Shown: positions 36,493-48,496 of the stretch, piece by piece | How positions within the stretch are numbered: the first letter of the stretch is position 1 | Layout of the letters: the number at the start of each line of letters is the position of its first letter | Assembly: GCF_000429265.1 (NCBI RefSeq) | Contig: NZ_AUBN01000009.1 | Coordinates: 124,001-188,000, forward strand | DNA length: 64,000 bases | Source: Actinomyces gerencseriae DSM 6844 | GTDB taxonomy: Bacteria > Actinomycetota > Actinomycetes > Actinomycetales > Actinomycetaceae | Direction: 5' to 3' | Position numbers and translations under genes: made by a program | The notes under the pieces: generated by a model | Told to the model about the DNA's origin: nothing | Databases searched by the model: none | What the model saw: the letters and a program-made list of their open reading frames with translations, nothing else

Positions 36493-38264
36493 CGGGCGGG
36501 CTCCTCACGGGCGCCGGCTCCGAGCGGCTCCTCGGCGATCGTCTCCGGGAGATCCCGTCCACCCGCGACGAGCTCCGGCGCGGGCCGCGGGACGACCTCG
36601 ATCACCTCGTCCGCCACTGCCATCAGTGCCCGCCGGTGGGCGATCATCACGACGGTGCGGTGCTGGGAGCGCAGCATGCCGATCCCATCGAGGACGTGCG
36701 CCTCACTGGCCGCGTCCAGGTGCGCGGTCGGCTCGTCCAGGACGACGAGAGGGGCGTCCGACATGAGTGCCCGGGTCAGGCTCAGGCGCTGGCGCTGCCC
36801 CACGGACAGTCCGACGCCGCCCTGACCGATCCGTGTCCGCCAGCCTCGGGGGAGGGCGCTGATGACCTCGTCGAAGCCCGTGGCGCGGGCGGCGGCGAGC
36901 AGCCGAGGCGATTCCCGTCCGAGTCGGGCGTCGTCGATCTCCGAGGCGTGCTCGGGGCCCATCACGTTGGCGAGGACCGTTCCCGGAACGATGACCGGGC
37001 GCTGGGGGACCCAGGCGATCTGCGCCCACCAGGTGTGCGGATCGATATCGGACAGGTCCACGACGCCGCCTGCGCCGTTGTCGGAGATGATGCGCACGGC
37101 GCCTCGGTCGGGGGGCAGGAGCGCGAGCAGCACCTGGCAGGCCGTCGTCTTGCCCGCGCCCGAGGGACCGGACAGCGCCACGAGACGCCCGGGTCGGATC
37201 CTCGCGGTCAGTCCCGCGGGGGCCCAGGCGCCGCGCGCCGCGACGGCCAGGTCCTCGATCTCGATAACGGCCGAGCCGAGATCGGGGGCGGGGATCGTGC
37301 CGCGCTCGGGCGGGGGTGCGGCGAGGATCTCGAAGACGGCGTTGGCGGCGGCGACCCCGTTGGCCGAGGCGTGGAAGTGGAGACCGACCCGCCGCAGCGG
37401 CTGGTACACCTCCGGCGCGATCATGATGACCAGAAGGGCGGTGGCCAGGTCCATATGACCGAACAGCAGGCGGAAGCCCACCTGCACCGCGATGATCGCC
37501 ACCGACAGCGTGGTGATGAACTCCAGGACCGCACCGGACAGGAAGGCGATCCTGAGGGTGTGCATGGTGGCGGCGCCGTAGGCCCGTCCCAGCTCGCCGA
37601 TGCGCTTCGCCGGCCCGGCCTCCCGGCCGAGGGCCTTGAGGGTCGGCAGCCCGGCGAGCAGGTCGAGCACCTGACCGCCCAGGCGCTCCATGGCCTCCAG
37701 ACGCTCCTCCGAGTGGCGCTGGGTGAGTCGTCCGATGAGGATCATGAAGATGGGGATGAGCGGTATGGTGCACGCCACGGCGACGGCGGAGGGCAGGTCC
37801 TCCGCGAGCATGACCAGTCCGGTCAAGGGGGTGACCGTGGCGGCGAGGAGGAGCTGGGGCAGGTACCGGGTGAAGTACGGTTCGAGGTCGTCCAGGCCCC
37901 GTGTCAGCAGGGTGGCGGTCCCGGAGCCGTGCTCGGCCGCCCAGCGCGGTCCCAGCGTGGCGGCGTGCTCCAGGACCTGGCGGCGCAGTTCGATGATCGT
38001 GCGCGTGGCGGCGCGGTGGGCGAGGAGCTCCTGCGCGTGGAGGACGCCGACGCGCGCCGCCATGGTGAGCGCCAGCAGCCCGATGAGGGGCGCGACCGCG
38101 CTGAGCGCAGCATCGGAGGAGATGACGGGCGAGACGGACCTCGAGATGAGAACGGCCTGCGCGACGACGAGCAGGGCCGTCGTACCGCCGGCCAGGGCGG
38201 TGACGACGATGTAGCGCCGGGCGGCGTGCGCGTAACGCATGAGCCGGGGGTCCAAAGGCTTCAC
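36489..38264 (-). CDS. cydD: Thiol reductant ABC exporter subunit CydD
   Basis: Partner half-transporter of CydC: six transmembrane helices then an ATPase domain with Walker A GPSGAGKTT, signature LSVGQRQRL and Walker B LVVLDEPTAHLD. The start at GTG 38264 lacks a well-spaced ribosome-binding site, but TATTCT ends seven bases upstream, fitting a leaderless mRNA. A DevR-like inverted repeat lies behind that -10. cydD is separated from cydB by 663 bases holding a repeat array, so cydD-cydC-devS is probably a separate or semi-independent transcript. Confidence 0.9.
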   Translation of the reverse strand: MKPLDPRLMRYAHAARRYIVVTALAGGTTALLVVAQAVLISRSVSPVISSDAALSAVAPLIGLLALTMAARVGVLHAQELLAHRAATRTIIELRRQVLEHAATLGPRWAAEHGSGTATLLTRGLDDLEPYFTRYLPQLLLAATVTPLTGLVMLAEDLPSAVAVACTIPLIPIFMILIGRLTQRHSEERLEAMERLGGQVLDLLAGLPTLKALGREAGPAKRIGELGRAYGAATMHTLRIAFLSGAVLEFITTLSVAIIAVQVGFRLLFGHMDLATALLVIMIAPEVYQPLRRVGLHFHASANGVAAANAVFEILAAPPPERGTIPAPDLGSAVIEIEDLAVAARGAWAPAGLTARIRPGRLVALSGPSGAGKTTACQVLLALLPPDRGAVRIISDNGAGGVVDLSDIDPHTWWAQIAWVPQRPVIVPGTVLANVMGPEHASEIDDARLGRESPRLLAAARATGFDEVISALPRGWRTRIGQGGVGLSVGQRQRLSLTRALMSDAPLVVLDEPTAHLDAASEAHVLDGIGMLRSQHRTVVMIAHRRALMAVADEVIEVVPRPAPELVAGGRDLPETIAEEPLGAGAREEPAR

Positions 38265-38270
38265 CGCTCC

Positions 38271-38298
38271 AGAATAGTAGTCCTAGGACTGTGGTCCT
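38271..38298 (-). promoter_or_regulatory. Probable leaderless cydD promoter with DevR-like box
   Basis: On the minus strand AGGAC-CACA-GTCCT (38298-38285) is an inverted repeat with the DevR geometry (GGGAC-N4-GTCCC; 8 of 10 bases). TATTCT (38276-38271) is a -10 element six bases before the GTG start of cydD. An overlapping palindrome AGTCCTAGGACT lies at 38279-38290. Box-to-start distance is close to that at the response-regulator promoter (centre about 28-30 bases upstream). Confidence 0.5.
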
Positions 38299-38504
38299 GA
38301 AACTGGTTCTTCGTGTTGTGAGGGTGGGGTGTGTGCGGGTTGTGCGGGGCTTTTCTCGTCGGGTCTCGGGGCGCTGGTTGGCGGTTCCGGGGCGGGCGCG
38401 GGCCTCGGGCCTGCGTCGTCCTGCTGACGGGGCCTCGCTCGCCGTCGTGCCCGCGGAGGGTGCCGGCCCGCGCACTGCGCTTCGTCGCCGTGCGCCATCG
38501 GCCC

Positions 38505-38730
38505 TGCGCGGTCGTACGCGACTCCGCGCGGTCGTACGCAATCCAGCGCGGTCGTACTCCTGACGCTCCCGGTCGTACGCAACTCCGCGCGGTCGTACCT
38601 TAGAGCCCCTCTAAGGTACGACCGCGCGTCCCGGGGTACGACCGCGCGCTCCGGGGTACGACCGCGCGTCCCCGGGTACGACCGTGCGCTCCGGGGTACG
38701 ACCGCGCGCTCCGGGGTACGACCGCGCAGG
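38505..38730. repeat. Inverted array of 20-bp-period repeats between cydB and cydD
   Basis: Five copies of GGTCGTAC (38510, 38530, 38550, 38571, 38591; spacing 20-21) are followed by six copies of the complement GTACGACC (38616, 38636, 38656, 38676, 38696, 38716; exact 20-base period). Typical units are GCGCGGTCGTACGCGACTCC and GGTACGACCGCGCGCTCCGG. At the centre a perfect 20-bp inverted repeat (38586-38605 and 38609-38628) leaves a loop of three bases. The whole block can fold into one long hairpin. The flanks 38299-38504 and 38731-38927 hold no gene I can support. No cas genes or unique spacers are present. Confidence 0.9.
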
Positions 38731-38927
38731 GCCCCGAGGCACCGAACCGCCGGCACCCGCCCACCCCGACCACGCCCTCATACACGAAGGGCCCTGAAAC
38801 TCCTCGGTTCCGGTACAGCCGTCGCGCATGGACGGGTGGCCGTCCGCAGCGTCCGCGGGACGACCGCATGGCCCGCGCGGGAGCACTCGGGCGGAGCCGG
38901 TCGGGCGGTCGGCCCGGGTGCTCGGCA

Positions 38928-40064
38928 TCAGTATCCGATGACGGCCTCGGGCTGAGCGGAGTCGCGCACCCTCGTCGGGTGCAGCCCGCCCTCATGCGGG
39001 TCGATCGCCTCGGCACTGATGCGCTTGGAGAAGACCCTGTATCCCCAGATCGTGTAGAAGAGCACGACCGGGACGAAGACGACGGCGGCGACGGTCATGA
39101 TGAGGAGGGTCGTGTCCGCGCTCGCGGCCTGCTGGATCGTCAGGGAGTAGGCGGCGTCGATCGATGATCGCATGACATCGGGGGTCATGGCCGCGAAGAT
39201 GAAGACGACGGCGAGGGCGATGCCGACGAAGTGCAGGGCGAAGGCCCAGCCGATCCGGTCCTGCCGAGCGAGGCCCAGTGAGCCGATCAGCGCCAGTGCG
39301 GCGATGACCAGTGGGATCCAGGCCAGTGCGTTGGAGGAGTGGGCGAGCTGCGCCCACAGCGCCCACACGGCGGTGACGGCCGCGGATGCGATCGAGGAGC
39401 GCTTGGCGAGGCGGAGGGCTCTCTCGGAGAGGGGGCCCACGGTCTTGAGCGCGATGTAGAGCGCTCCGTGCGTCAGGAACAGCAGGCAGGTGACCGCCCC
39501 GCCCAGGAGCGTGAAGGGCGTGAGCAGGCTGAGGAAGCCGCCGGTGATCTGGTGCGAGGCTCCGTGGATCAGGACGTCGGTGGGGACCTCGCTCGCGGGC
39601 ACGGGCGCGCCCGAGGCCGTGTCGATGACCTCGATCCTCATGCCCTGGACGAGATTGGCGAAGGCCGCGCCCCACAGGATCGAGGGGATCCAGGCGCTGA
39701 TCGTGTGCGCCCAGTCCCAGCGGTCGCGCCAGGCCTGGTCATTGATCTTCTCCCGCCACTCGATTGCGCAGATACGCACGATGAGGCACAGGAGAATGAG
39801 GAGGAGGACGAGGTACGCGCCCGAGAAGAGAGTGCCGTACCACTCCGGGAAGGCGGCGAAGGTGGCGCCGCCGGCCGTCAATAGCCAGACCTCGTTGCCG
39901 TCCCAGTGGGGGCCGATGGTGCCGAGCATGGCTCGGCGCTCCCTCTCGTCGCGACCGAGGATCCTCAGCAGCATGCCGACGCCGAAGTCGAAGCCCTCGA
40001 GGGTGAGATAGCCGATCCACAGGACGGCGATGAGGACGAACCAGAGGATGGACAGCGGTGTCAT
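38928..40064 (-). CDS. cydB: Cytochrome bd ubiquinol/menaquinol oxidase subunit II
   Basis: CydB, the second subunit of the high-affinity bd-type terminal oxidase in the cytoplasmic membrane. It begins MTPLSILWFVLIAVLW and contains YLTLEGFDFGVGML and GPHWDGNEVWLLTAGGATFAAFPEWY, the most conserved CydB segments, with eight to nine membrane helices in 378 residues. cydA lies 18 bases upstream, so the two are one operon. Confidence 0.96.
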   Translation of the reverse strand: MTPLSILWFVLIAVLWIGYLTLEGFDFGVGMLLRILGRDERERRAMLGTIGPHWDGNEVWLLTAGGATFAAFPEWYGTLFSGAYLVLLLILLCLIVRICAIEWREKINDQAWRDRWDWAHTISAWIPSILWGAAFANLVQGMRIEVIDTASGAPVPASEVPTDVLIHGASHQITGGFLSLLTPFTLLGGAVTCLLFLTHGALYIALKTVGPLSERALRLAKRSSIASAAVTAVWALWAQLAHSSNALAWIPLVIAALALIGSLGLARQDRIGWAFALHFVGIALAVVFIFAAMTPDVMRSSIDAAYSLTIQQAASADTTLLIMTVAAVVFVPVVLFYTIWGYRVFSKRISAEAIDPHEGGLHPTRVRDSAQPEAVIGY

Positions 40065-40082
40065 GGTGTGCTCTCTTCCGGT

Positions 40083-41579
40083 TCAGTACTCGAAGGACAG
40101 GAGGGGGGAGGCGGTGCTGCTCGTCGCGGCCGTTCTGACGCGCTCGACGGAGGCCGCGGTCTGAGTGCGCACGCCCTCGCGGACGTAGCGGCGCACCAGC
40201 ACGAACCAGACGACACCGAGAGCCGCGTACAGGAGCGTGAAGAGGGCCATGGAGGCGAGCACCGTGCCGGAGGAGACGACGGTGGACACGCCGCTGCTGG
40301 TGAGCATGAACACCTGGGAGACGGGGTCGGCCAGGTTGGGGACGACGACCCACGGCTGACGGCCGATCTCGGTGAAGATCCAGCCGAAGGTCGAGGCGAG
40401 GAAGGGCAGCGGCAGGGTCCACAGGGCGATCCGACCCAGCCGCGGGCTGGTGATGAGGCGGTCCCCGCGGGTCAGCCACAGCCCGAGGGCGCCGATGAGC
40501 AGGGACAGCATGCCGAGCCCGATCATGAGGCGGAACGACCAGAAGGTCGTCATGACGTCGGGCGTGTAGTCGACACCGGCGCCGTATCGCTCCTCGTACA
40601 TGGCCTGCGCGTCGGCCAGGCCCGTGACCTTCGCGTTCGGGTCGTTGGTCGCCAGGAAGGAGTAGACGTAGGGCGCGGAGCCGATGCGGGTGACTCCGCC
40701 GTCGCAGTCGCCGAAGGCGGCCACGGTGAAGCCGGCGCCGGACTCAGTGGCGCACAGGGCCTCGGCGGCGGCCATCTTGGCGGGCTGCTCCTGGGCGACG
40801 AGCTGTCCCTGGGCGTGCCCGCTGCCGGCGGTGAGCAGGCCGGCGACGACGACGGTGATCGCGCCGAAGCGGGTGAGACGGCGCCAGAGCTCACGGGCCT
40901 CGTAGTCCTGGCCGGCTCGGGCGGCCTTGACCATCCACCACACGGAGACGCCGAAGACGATCGTCCCGGCGACGAGGAAGGAGGTGGCGATGACGTGGAG
41001 GATGGTCGTCCACAGGATGTGGTTGCCCAGGACCGCGAGGAAGCCGCCGATGCCGTCGAGCTCGGCCCGGCCGGTCGTCCTGTTGACGACGGCGCCCACG
41101 GGATGCTGCATCCAGGAGTTGGCGGCGAGGATGAAGAAGGCGGAGACATTCGTGCCCAGGGCGACCATCCACATGCACAGGTTGTGCAGCTTGGGGGACA
41201 GGCGGTCCCAACCGAAGATCCACAGGCCGAGGAAGGTCGATTCCATGAAGAAGGCGAGGAGGGCCTCGAAGGCCAGCGGCGCGCCGAAGATGTTGCCGAC
41301 GTAGCGGGAGTACTCGGACCAGTTCATGCCGAACTGGAACTCCTGCACGATGCCGGTGGCCACGCCGAGGGCGAAGTTGATCAGCAGGATCTTGCCGAAG
41401 AACGTCGTGGCGACGCGCCACTGCTCGTTGCCGGTGCGCAGGTAGGCGGTCTCCATGAGCGCCACGAGCGGGGACAGCCCGATCGTGAGCGGAACGAGGA
41501 TGAAGTGGTAGACGGTCGTGATGCCGAACTGCCATCGAGCCAGATCGAGGGAGTCCAACGCCATCGGTGCGAGCACCAT
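40083..41579 (-). CDS. cydA: Cytochrome bd oxidase subunit I
   Basis: CydA carries the hemes b558, b595 and d that reduce oxygen to water. The 498 residues show WQFGITTVYHFILVPLTIG (heme ligand His), GIVQEFQFGMNWSEYSR, FMESTFLGLWIFGWDRLS and NSWMQHPVG (second axial His); the Q-loop region is short, as in other Gram-positives. ATG 41579 has AAAGG at a proper distance; GTG 41588 in frame has it too close. A promoter with TATACT and an inverted repeat lies upstream. Confidence 0.96.
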   Translation of the reverse strand: MVLAPMALDSLDLARWQFGITTVYHFILVPLTIGLSPLVALMETAYLRTGNEQWRVATTFFGKILLINFALGVATGIVQEFQFGMNWSEYSRYVGNIFGAPLAFEALLAFFMESTFLGLWIFGWDRLSPKLHNLCMWMVALGTNVSAFFILAANSWMQHPVGAVVNRTTGRAELDGIGGFLAVLGNHILWTTILHVIATSFLVAGTIVFGVSVWWMVKAARAGQDYEARELWRRLTRFGAITVVVAGLLTAGSGHAQGQLVAQEQPAKMAAAEALCATESGAGFTVAAFGDCDGGVTRIGSAPYVYSFLATNDPNAKVTGLADAQAMYEERYGAGVDYTPDVMTTFWSFRLMIGLGMLSLLIGALGLWLTRGDRLITSPRLGRIALWTLPLPFLASTFGWIFTEIGRQPWVVVPNLADPVSQVFMLTSSGVSTVVSSGTVLASMALFTLLYAALGVVWFVLVRRYVREGVRTQTAASVERVRTAATSSTASPLLSFEY

Positions 41580-41652
41580 CAGCGCCACCTTTCAGGATGA
41601 ACGATGAGAGCAATAAGTGAATCCTCCGCACCCTTTGCGGAGTTATAGGAGC

Positions 41653-41682
41653 AGTATAAGGCACGTGACGACGGCTTGTCAC
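41653..41682 (-). promoter_or_regulatory. cydA promoter with GTGAC-N8-GTCAC repeat
   Basis: On the minus strand GTGACA (41682-41677) and TATACT (41658-41653) form a -35/-10 pair with an 18-base spacer, 74 bases before cydA. The -35 lies inside an inverted repeat GTGAC-N8-GTCAC (41665-41682), a likely regulator site. Its spacing fits neither a CRP/GlxR nor a DevR box exactly. Confidence 0.55.
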
Positions 41683-42031
41683 GAATGCGGGAATTCTAGG
41701 GCAGTCTTGGTGCGGCGGCTGCATGACGTCCCCGGGGAGTGAGCCAGTTCCCGGGCGGGCCGGTCCGTCCCGCGGCGCTCGGTGTGGAATACTGTCGTCG
41801 GCTTCGAGCGCTACGTACCGGCACCCGGGGCCCGAGCCTCAGTGGTCGAGACCGCCCTGGAGAAGTGCGCCGCACGACGCGCCGCCGCACTCCCGGACCG
41901 TGCGAGTCCCTCCGCGGGCAGGCGCCGCAAGGCGAGAACACAGACTTTTCCGCTCCCTCGTCGGGAGCACGACTGCGTCCCAGCGCCGTGGGTACGGTGG
42001 AGGCTGGGGCATCCGGAGAGTGCACCGCACC

Positions 42032-44740
42032 GTGTCCACATCGAAGTCCGCATCGAGCTCATCGCCCGCTCCCGATCGCGCCCCCCGTAGGCCCGGGACG
42101 CCCGTCGTTCCTGCTGCTGGGGAGGCTCCTGCCGCCGAGGCGTCCAGGACTCCGACCCGTCGGCGTCGTAAGGCGACCGCCGCGGCCACGGCTCCGGCGC
42201 AGGCCCCCGCCGCGGAGCAGCCGGTTCTCGCCCCGCCCGCGGACCATGACGCCGACCGTGCCGGTGGCGGGGCGCCCGCACGGATCCGGCCGTCCGACGA
42301 GGGCGGTCCCGACCGGGCGTCCGACGCGGCGGAGACCTCGGCCGTCGACGGGGCCGAGGGGGACCGGAGCTCCGAGGGCTCTGGGGGCTCTGAGGGCGCT
42401 GAAGACACTGGCGATGAGGGCGCCGCGGCGGCCGCCGAGGGTGGCGAGGCCGCTGAGGAGGCCGGCGGCGCCGATACCGTCGCCGCGCAGTCGGGTGCGT
42501 CCGAACAGGCGCCGTACCTCCCTGCCGCCTCCCTGCTCTTCCAGGCCCCGGATCCCGCACGGGCTCGCCGTCGGCGTCGTAAGGCGACCGCCGCGGCCAC
42601 GGCTCCGGCGCAGGCCCCCGCCGCGGAGCAGCCCGCGCCGGTGACCGCCGGGGGTCCCGACGACGAGACCGCTTCGAGCGCACCGGACTCCGGCGGCACG
42701 GCCCCGACCGCGCCGCGAGCGGGGGGCCGACGACGCCGGAGGGCCACGGCCGGCCAAGCCGCTCCCGAGCACGCCGAGGCGCCGGACGGCGCCTCGGCGG
42801 ACTCCCAGGAGTCCACCGGTCGGGAGGGTGCCGGGAACGACTCCCGGGCCGATGAGCAGGACGGCGCGGGTCGCCGTCGGCGACGTCGCGGAGGCCGTGG
42901 CCGTCGTGCGCGCTCCCGCACCGAGGAACGTCAGGAGACCGAGGGGACGGGGAGGGCCGAGAAGGCCGACTCCCGGGCCCCGGCGGGTGATGGCTCCGGG
43001 GATGCCCCGGGCTCCGCCGAGGAGGAGGCGGCCCCGCCCCGCCGTCGCCGTCGTCGCTCGCGTTCCCGCGCCCGTTCCGACGCCGGGCGGGACCCGCGTG
43101 ACGAGGTGACCGCTCTCAAGGGCTCGACCCGCTTGGAGGCCAAGCGGCAGCGCCGCCGTGAGGGACGCGCGGCCGGACGCCGCCGCCCCATTGTCACCGA
43201 GGCGGAGTTCCTGGCCCGCCGCGAGAGCGTGGATCGTCAGATGATCGTGCGCGAGCAGGACGGTCTCAATCAGATCGCCCTGCTCGAGGACGGGCTGCTC
43301 GTCGAGCACTACGTCGCTCGTCACACGCAGACCTCCATGGTCGGCAATGTCTACGTGGGTCGGGTTCAGAACGTGCTGCCCTCCATGGAGGCCGCCTTCG
43401 TGGACCTGGGCAAGGGGCGCAATGCCGTGCTGTACGCCGGCGAGGTCAACTGGGACGCCGCGGGGATGGAGGGCAAGCCGCGTCGCATCGAGGACGCGCT
43501 CTCCAGCGGCGACACGGTCCTCGTGCAGGTCACCAAGGACCCCATCGGGCACAAAGGCGCACGACTGACCAGTCAGATCACTCTGGCGGGCCGCTATCTC
43601 GTGCTCGTCCCGGGCGGCACGATGACCGGTATCTCCCGCAAGCTGCCCGACACCGAGCGCGTGCGCCTGAAGAAGATCCTCAAGCGCATCGTCCCCGATG
43701 ACGCCGGAGTCATCGTGCGCACCGCCGCCGAGGGCGCCAGCGAGGACCAGCTCGCAGCCGACGTCAACCGCCTCCTCACCCAGTGGCGGGCCATCGACAA
43801 GAAGGCGTCCTCCGTCTTCAGGGGCTCCAGCAAGGCCCCCGTCCTGCTCAAGGGCGAACCGGAGCTGGCCGTGCGCGTCGTGCGCGACGTCTTCAATGAG
43901 GACTTCCGGCGCCTGGTCGTCCAGGGCTCCGGCGCCTGGAAGACGATCAGCCAGTACGTCGGCGAGCTGAGCCCCGATCTGGAGGATCGCCTTGAGCACT
44001 GGGTGAGCCCTGAGGACGTCTTCTCCGCCCACCGGGTCGACGAGCAGCTCGCCAAGGGCTTCGATCGGAAGGTCTGGCTGCCCAGTGGGGGCACGCTCGT
44101 CATCGACCGCACCGAGGCCATGACGGTCATCGACGTCAACACCGGACGCTTCACCGGCGGCGCCGGCGGCACCCTTGAGGAGACGGTGACGCGTAACAAC
44201 CTCGAGGCGGCCGAGGAGATCGTCCGGCAGCTGAGGCTGCGCGACATCGGCGGCATGGTGGTCATCGACTTCGTGGACATGGTCCTGGAGTCCAACCGCG
44301 ACCTCGTCCTGCGCCGCCTGGTCGAGTGCCTCGGACGCGACCGCACCCGTCACCAGGTCACCGAGGTGACCTCTCTCGGCCTGGTTCAGATGACCCGCAA
44401 GCGCGTGGGGCAGGGACTGGTGGAGGCGTTCTCCACGCCGTGCGAGTGCTGCGGGGGTCGCGGATTCATCGTCCACGACAACCCGGTCGAGAATCAGACC
44501 GCGGATGGGCCCGCCCCCTCCCGGAGGGGCTCGGGATCGGGCCGCCGCGGTCGCAGGAATCGCGAGGAATCCGCACCCGCGCGTTCGTCCTCGCGCTCCA
44601 GCGGTTCCTCGGAGGCCTCCAGTGAGCCCGATGCGCCCGTGCACGATGACGCGGCGCGTGCCGCCGTGCGCGGCGCGCTCGCTCAGATCGCCGCTGCGGC
44701 GGAGCATGCCCACGAGCACGCCGACATCGATCAGGCCTGA
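42032..44740 (+). CDS. rne: Ribonuclease E/G family endoribonuclease
   Basis: The main mRNA-decay and rRNA-processing endonuclease. The N-terminal 370 or so residues are a disordered Ala/Glu/Arg-rich extension with arginine-rich blocks that probably bind RNA or partners. The S1 domain follows (about 430-515, MVGNVYVGRVQNVLPSMEAA), then the DNase I-like catalytic domain with Asp in VIDVNTGRF (about 701) and VIDFVDM (about 744), and the zinc-link cysteines CECCGGRG. The C-terminus is Ser/Arg-rich. GTG 42032 is chosen behind GGAGAG; other in-frame starts upstream cannot be excluded. It precedes rplU-rpmA-obg, as in other actinobacteria. Confidence 0.92.
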   Translation: MSTSKSASSSSPAPDRAPRRPGTPVVPAAGEAPAAEASRTPTRRRRKATAAATAPAQAPAAEQPVLAPPADHDADRAGGGAPARIRPSDEGGPDRASDAAETSAVDGAEGDRSSEGSGGSEGAEDTGDEGAAAAAEGGEAAEEAGGADTVAAQSGASEQAPYLPAASLLFQAPDPARARRRRRKATAAATAPAQAPAAEQPAPVTAGGPDDETASSAPDSGGTAPTAPRAGGRRRRRATAGQAAPEHAEAPDGASADSQESTGREGAGNDSRADEQDGAGRRRRRRGGRGRRARSRTEERQETEGTGRAEKADSRAPAGDGSGDAPGSAEEEAAPPRRRRRRSRSRARSDAGRDPRDEVTALKGSTRLEAKRQRRREGRAAGRRRPIVTEAEFLARRESVDRQMIVREQDGLNQIALLEDGLLVEHYVARHTQTSMVGNVYVGRVQNVLPSMEAAFVDLGKGRNAVLYAGEVNWDAAGMEGKPRRIEDALSSGDTVLVQVTKDPIGHKGARLTSQITLAGRYLVLVPGGTMTGISRKLPDTERVRLKKILKRIVPDDAGVIVRTAAEGASEDQLAADVNRLLTQWRAIDKKASSVFRGSSKAPVLLKGEPELAVRVVRDVFNEDFRRLVVQGSGAWKTISQYVGELSPDLEDRLEHWVSPEDVFSAHRVDEQLAKGFDRKVWLPSGGTLVIDRTEAMTVIDVNTGRFTGGAGGTLEETVTRNNLEAAEEIVRQLRLRDIGGMVVIDFVDMVLESNRDLVLRRLVECLGRDRTRHQVTEVTSLGLVQMTRKRVGQGLVEAFSTPCECCGGRGFIVHDNPVENQTADGPAPSRRGSGSGRRGRRNREESAPARSSSRSSGSSEASSEPDAPVHDDAARAAVRGALAQIAAAAEHAHEHADIDQA
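42157..42633 (+). repeat. 66-bp in-frame direct repeat in the rne 5' region
   Basis: The 66 bases at 42157-42222 recur identically at 42568-42633 (offset 411, in frame). Both encode an arginine-rich block RRRRKATAAATAPAQAPAAE. Identity without codon drift points to recent duplication or gene conversion. Confidence 0.92.
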
Positions 44741-44953
44741 TGGGAGCCGCGGTGGCCCCGCCGGCTGTGCGCGAAGGCTCGTGCCCAAGAACACAGGTTC
44801 GTGTGCCGACGCCGGGTTGGTCGAGCGCCGCGGATCGCCTACAGTGGTTCGCCGGTGCGTCTTGCGCCCTGCCAAGTGGATCGTTCTCCGGCGGTGGAAA
44901 TCGATGTTTCCCCGGATGCGATCCGAAGATTTTCGACAGAGATGAGCATTCAA

Positions 44954-45262
44954 GTGGTCTACGCGATCGTCAAGGCCGGCGGCCGTCAGGAGAAGGTCTC
45001 TGTCGGCGACGTCGTGGTTGTCGACAAGCTCGCCGGCGAGATCGGTGACGAGGTCTCCCTCGCCCCCGTTATGCTGGTGGATGGCGGTAAGGTGACCACT
45101 GCCGCTGCCGATCTCGCCGCATCCTCCGTCACCGCGGAGATCGTCGGCGAGGAGAGGGGCCCCAAGATCAATATCCTCAAGTTCAAGAACAAGACGGGCT
45201 TTCGCAAGCGTCAGGGTCACCGCTCTCGGCTCACGGCCGTCAAGGTCACCGCGATCAAGTGA
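44954..45262 (+). CDS. rplU: 50S ribosomal protein L21
   Basis: L21 of the large subunit. GTG 44954 gives the family-typical beginning [19 protein letters not shown] and a 102-residue protein ending with [15 protein letters not shown]; an in-frame ATG at 44942 would add four residues. The body contains the conserved [15 protein letters not shown]. About 210 bases separate it from rne, so it may have its own promoter. rpmA follows in the standard rplU-rpmA-obg order. Confidence 0.95.
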   Translation: MVYAIVKAGGRQEKVSVGDVVVVDKLAGEIGDEVSLAPVMLVDGGKVTTAAADLAASSVTAEIVGEERGPKINILKFKNKTGFRKRQGHRSRLTAVKVTAIK

Positions 45263-45314
45263 ACGTCCCGCGGCGTTCTCGGGCGCCGGCGGTCCCAAGC
45301 GCCGGTGCTGATGA

Positions 45315-48451
<3,137 letters not shown>

Positions 48452-48496
48452 GGCCGGCGCTGCCTCCTCTGCGACCTCCTCAGGTTCTCGTCGGAG

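Noticed and set aside
38505-38730. CRISPR array
   Set aside because: The repeats are short, in both orientations, and nearly everything between cores is also repeated; no spacers, leader or cas genes.
38283-39016. Minus-strand frames with repeated PGARGRTPERAVVP-like peptides over the repeat array
   Set aside because: The periodic peptide is just the 20-bp DNA repeat read in frame; no start signal, and all frames look similar.
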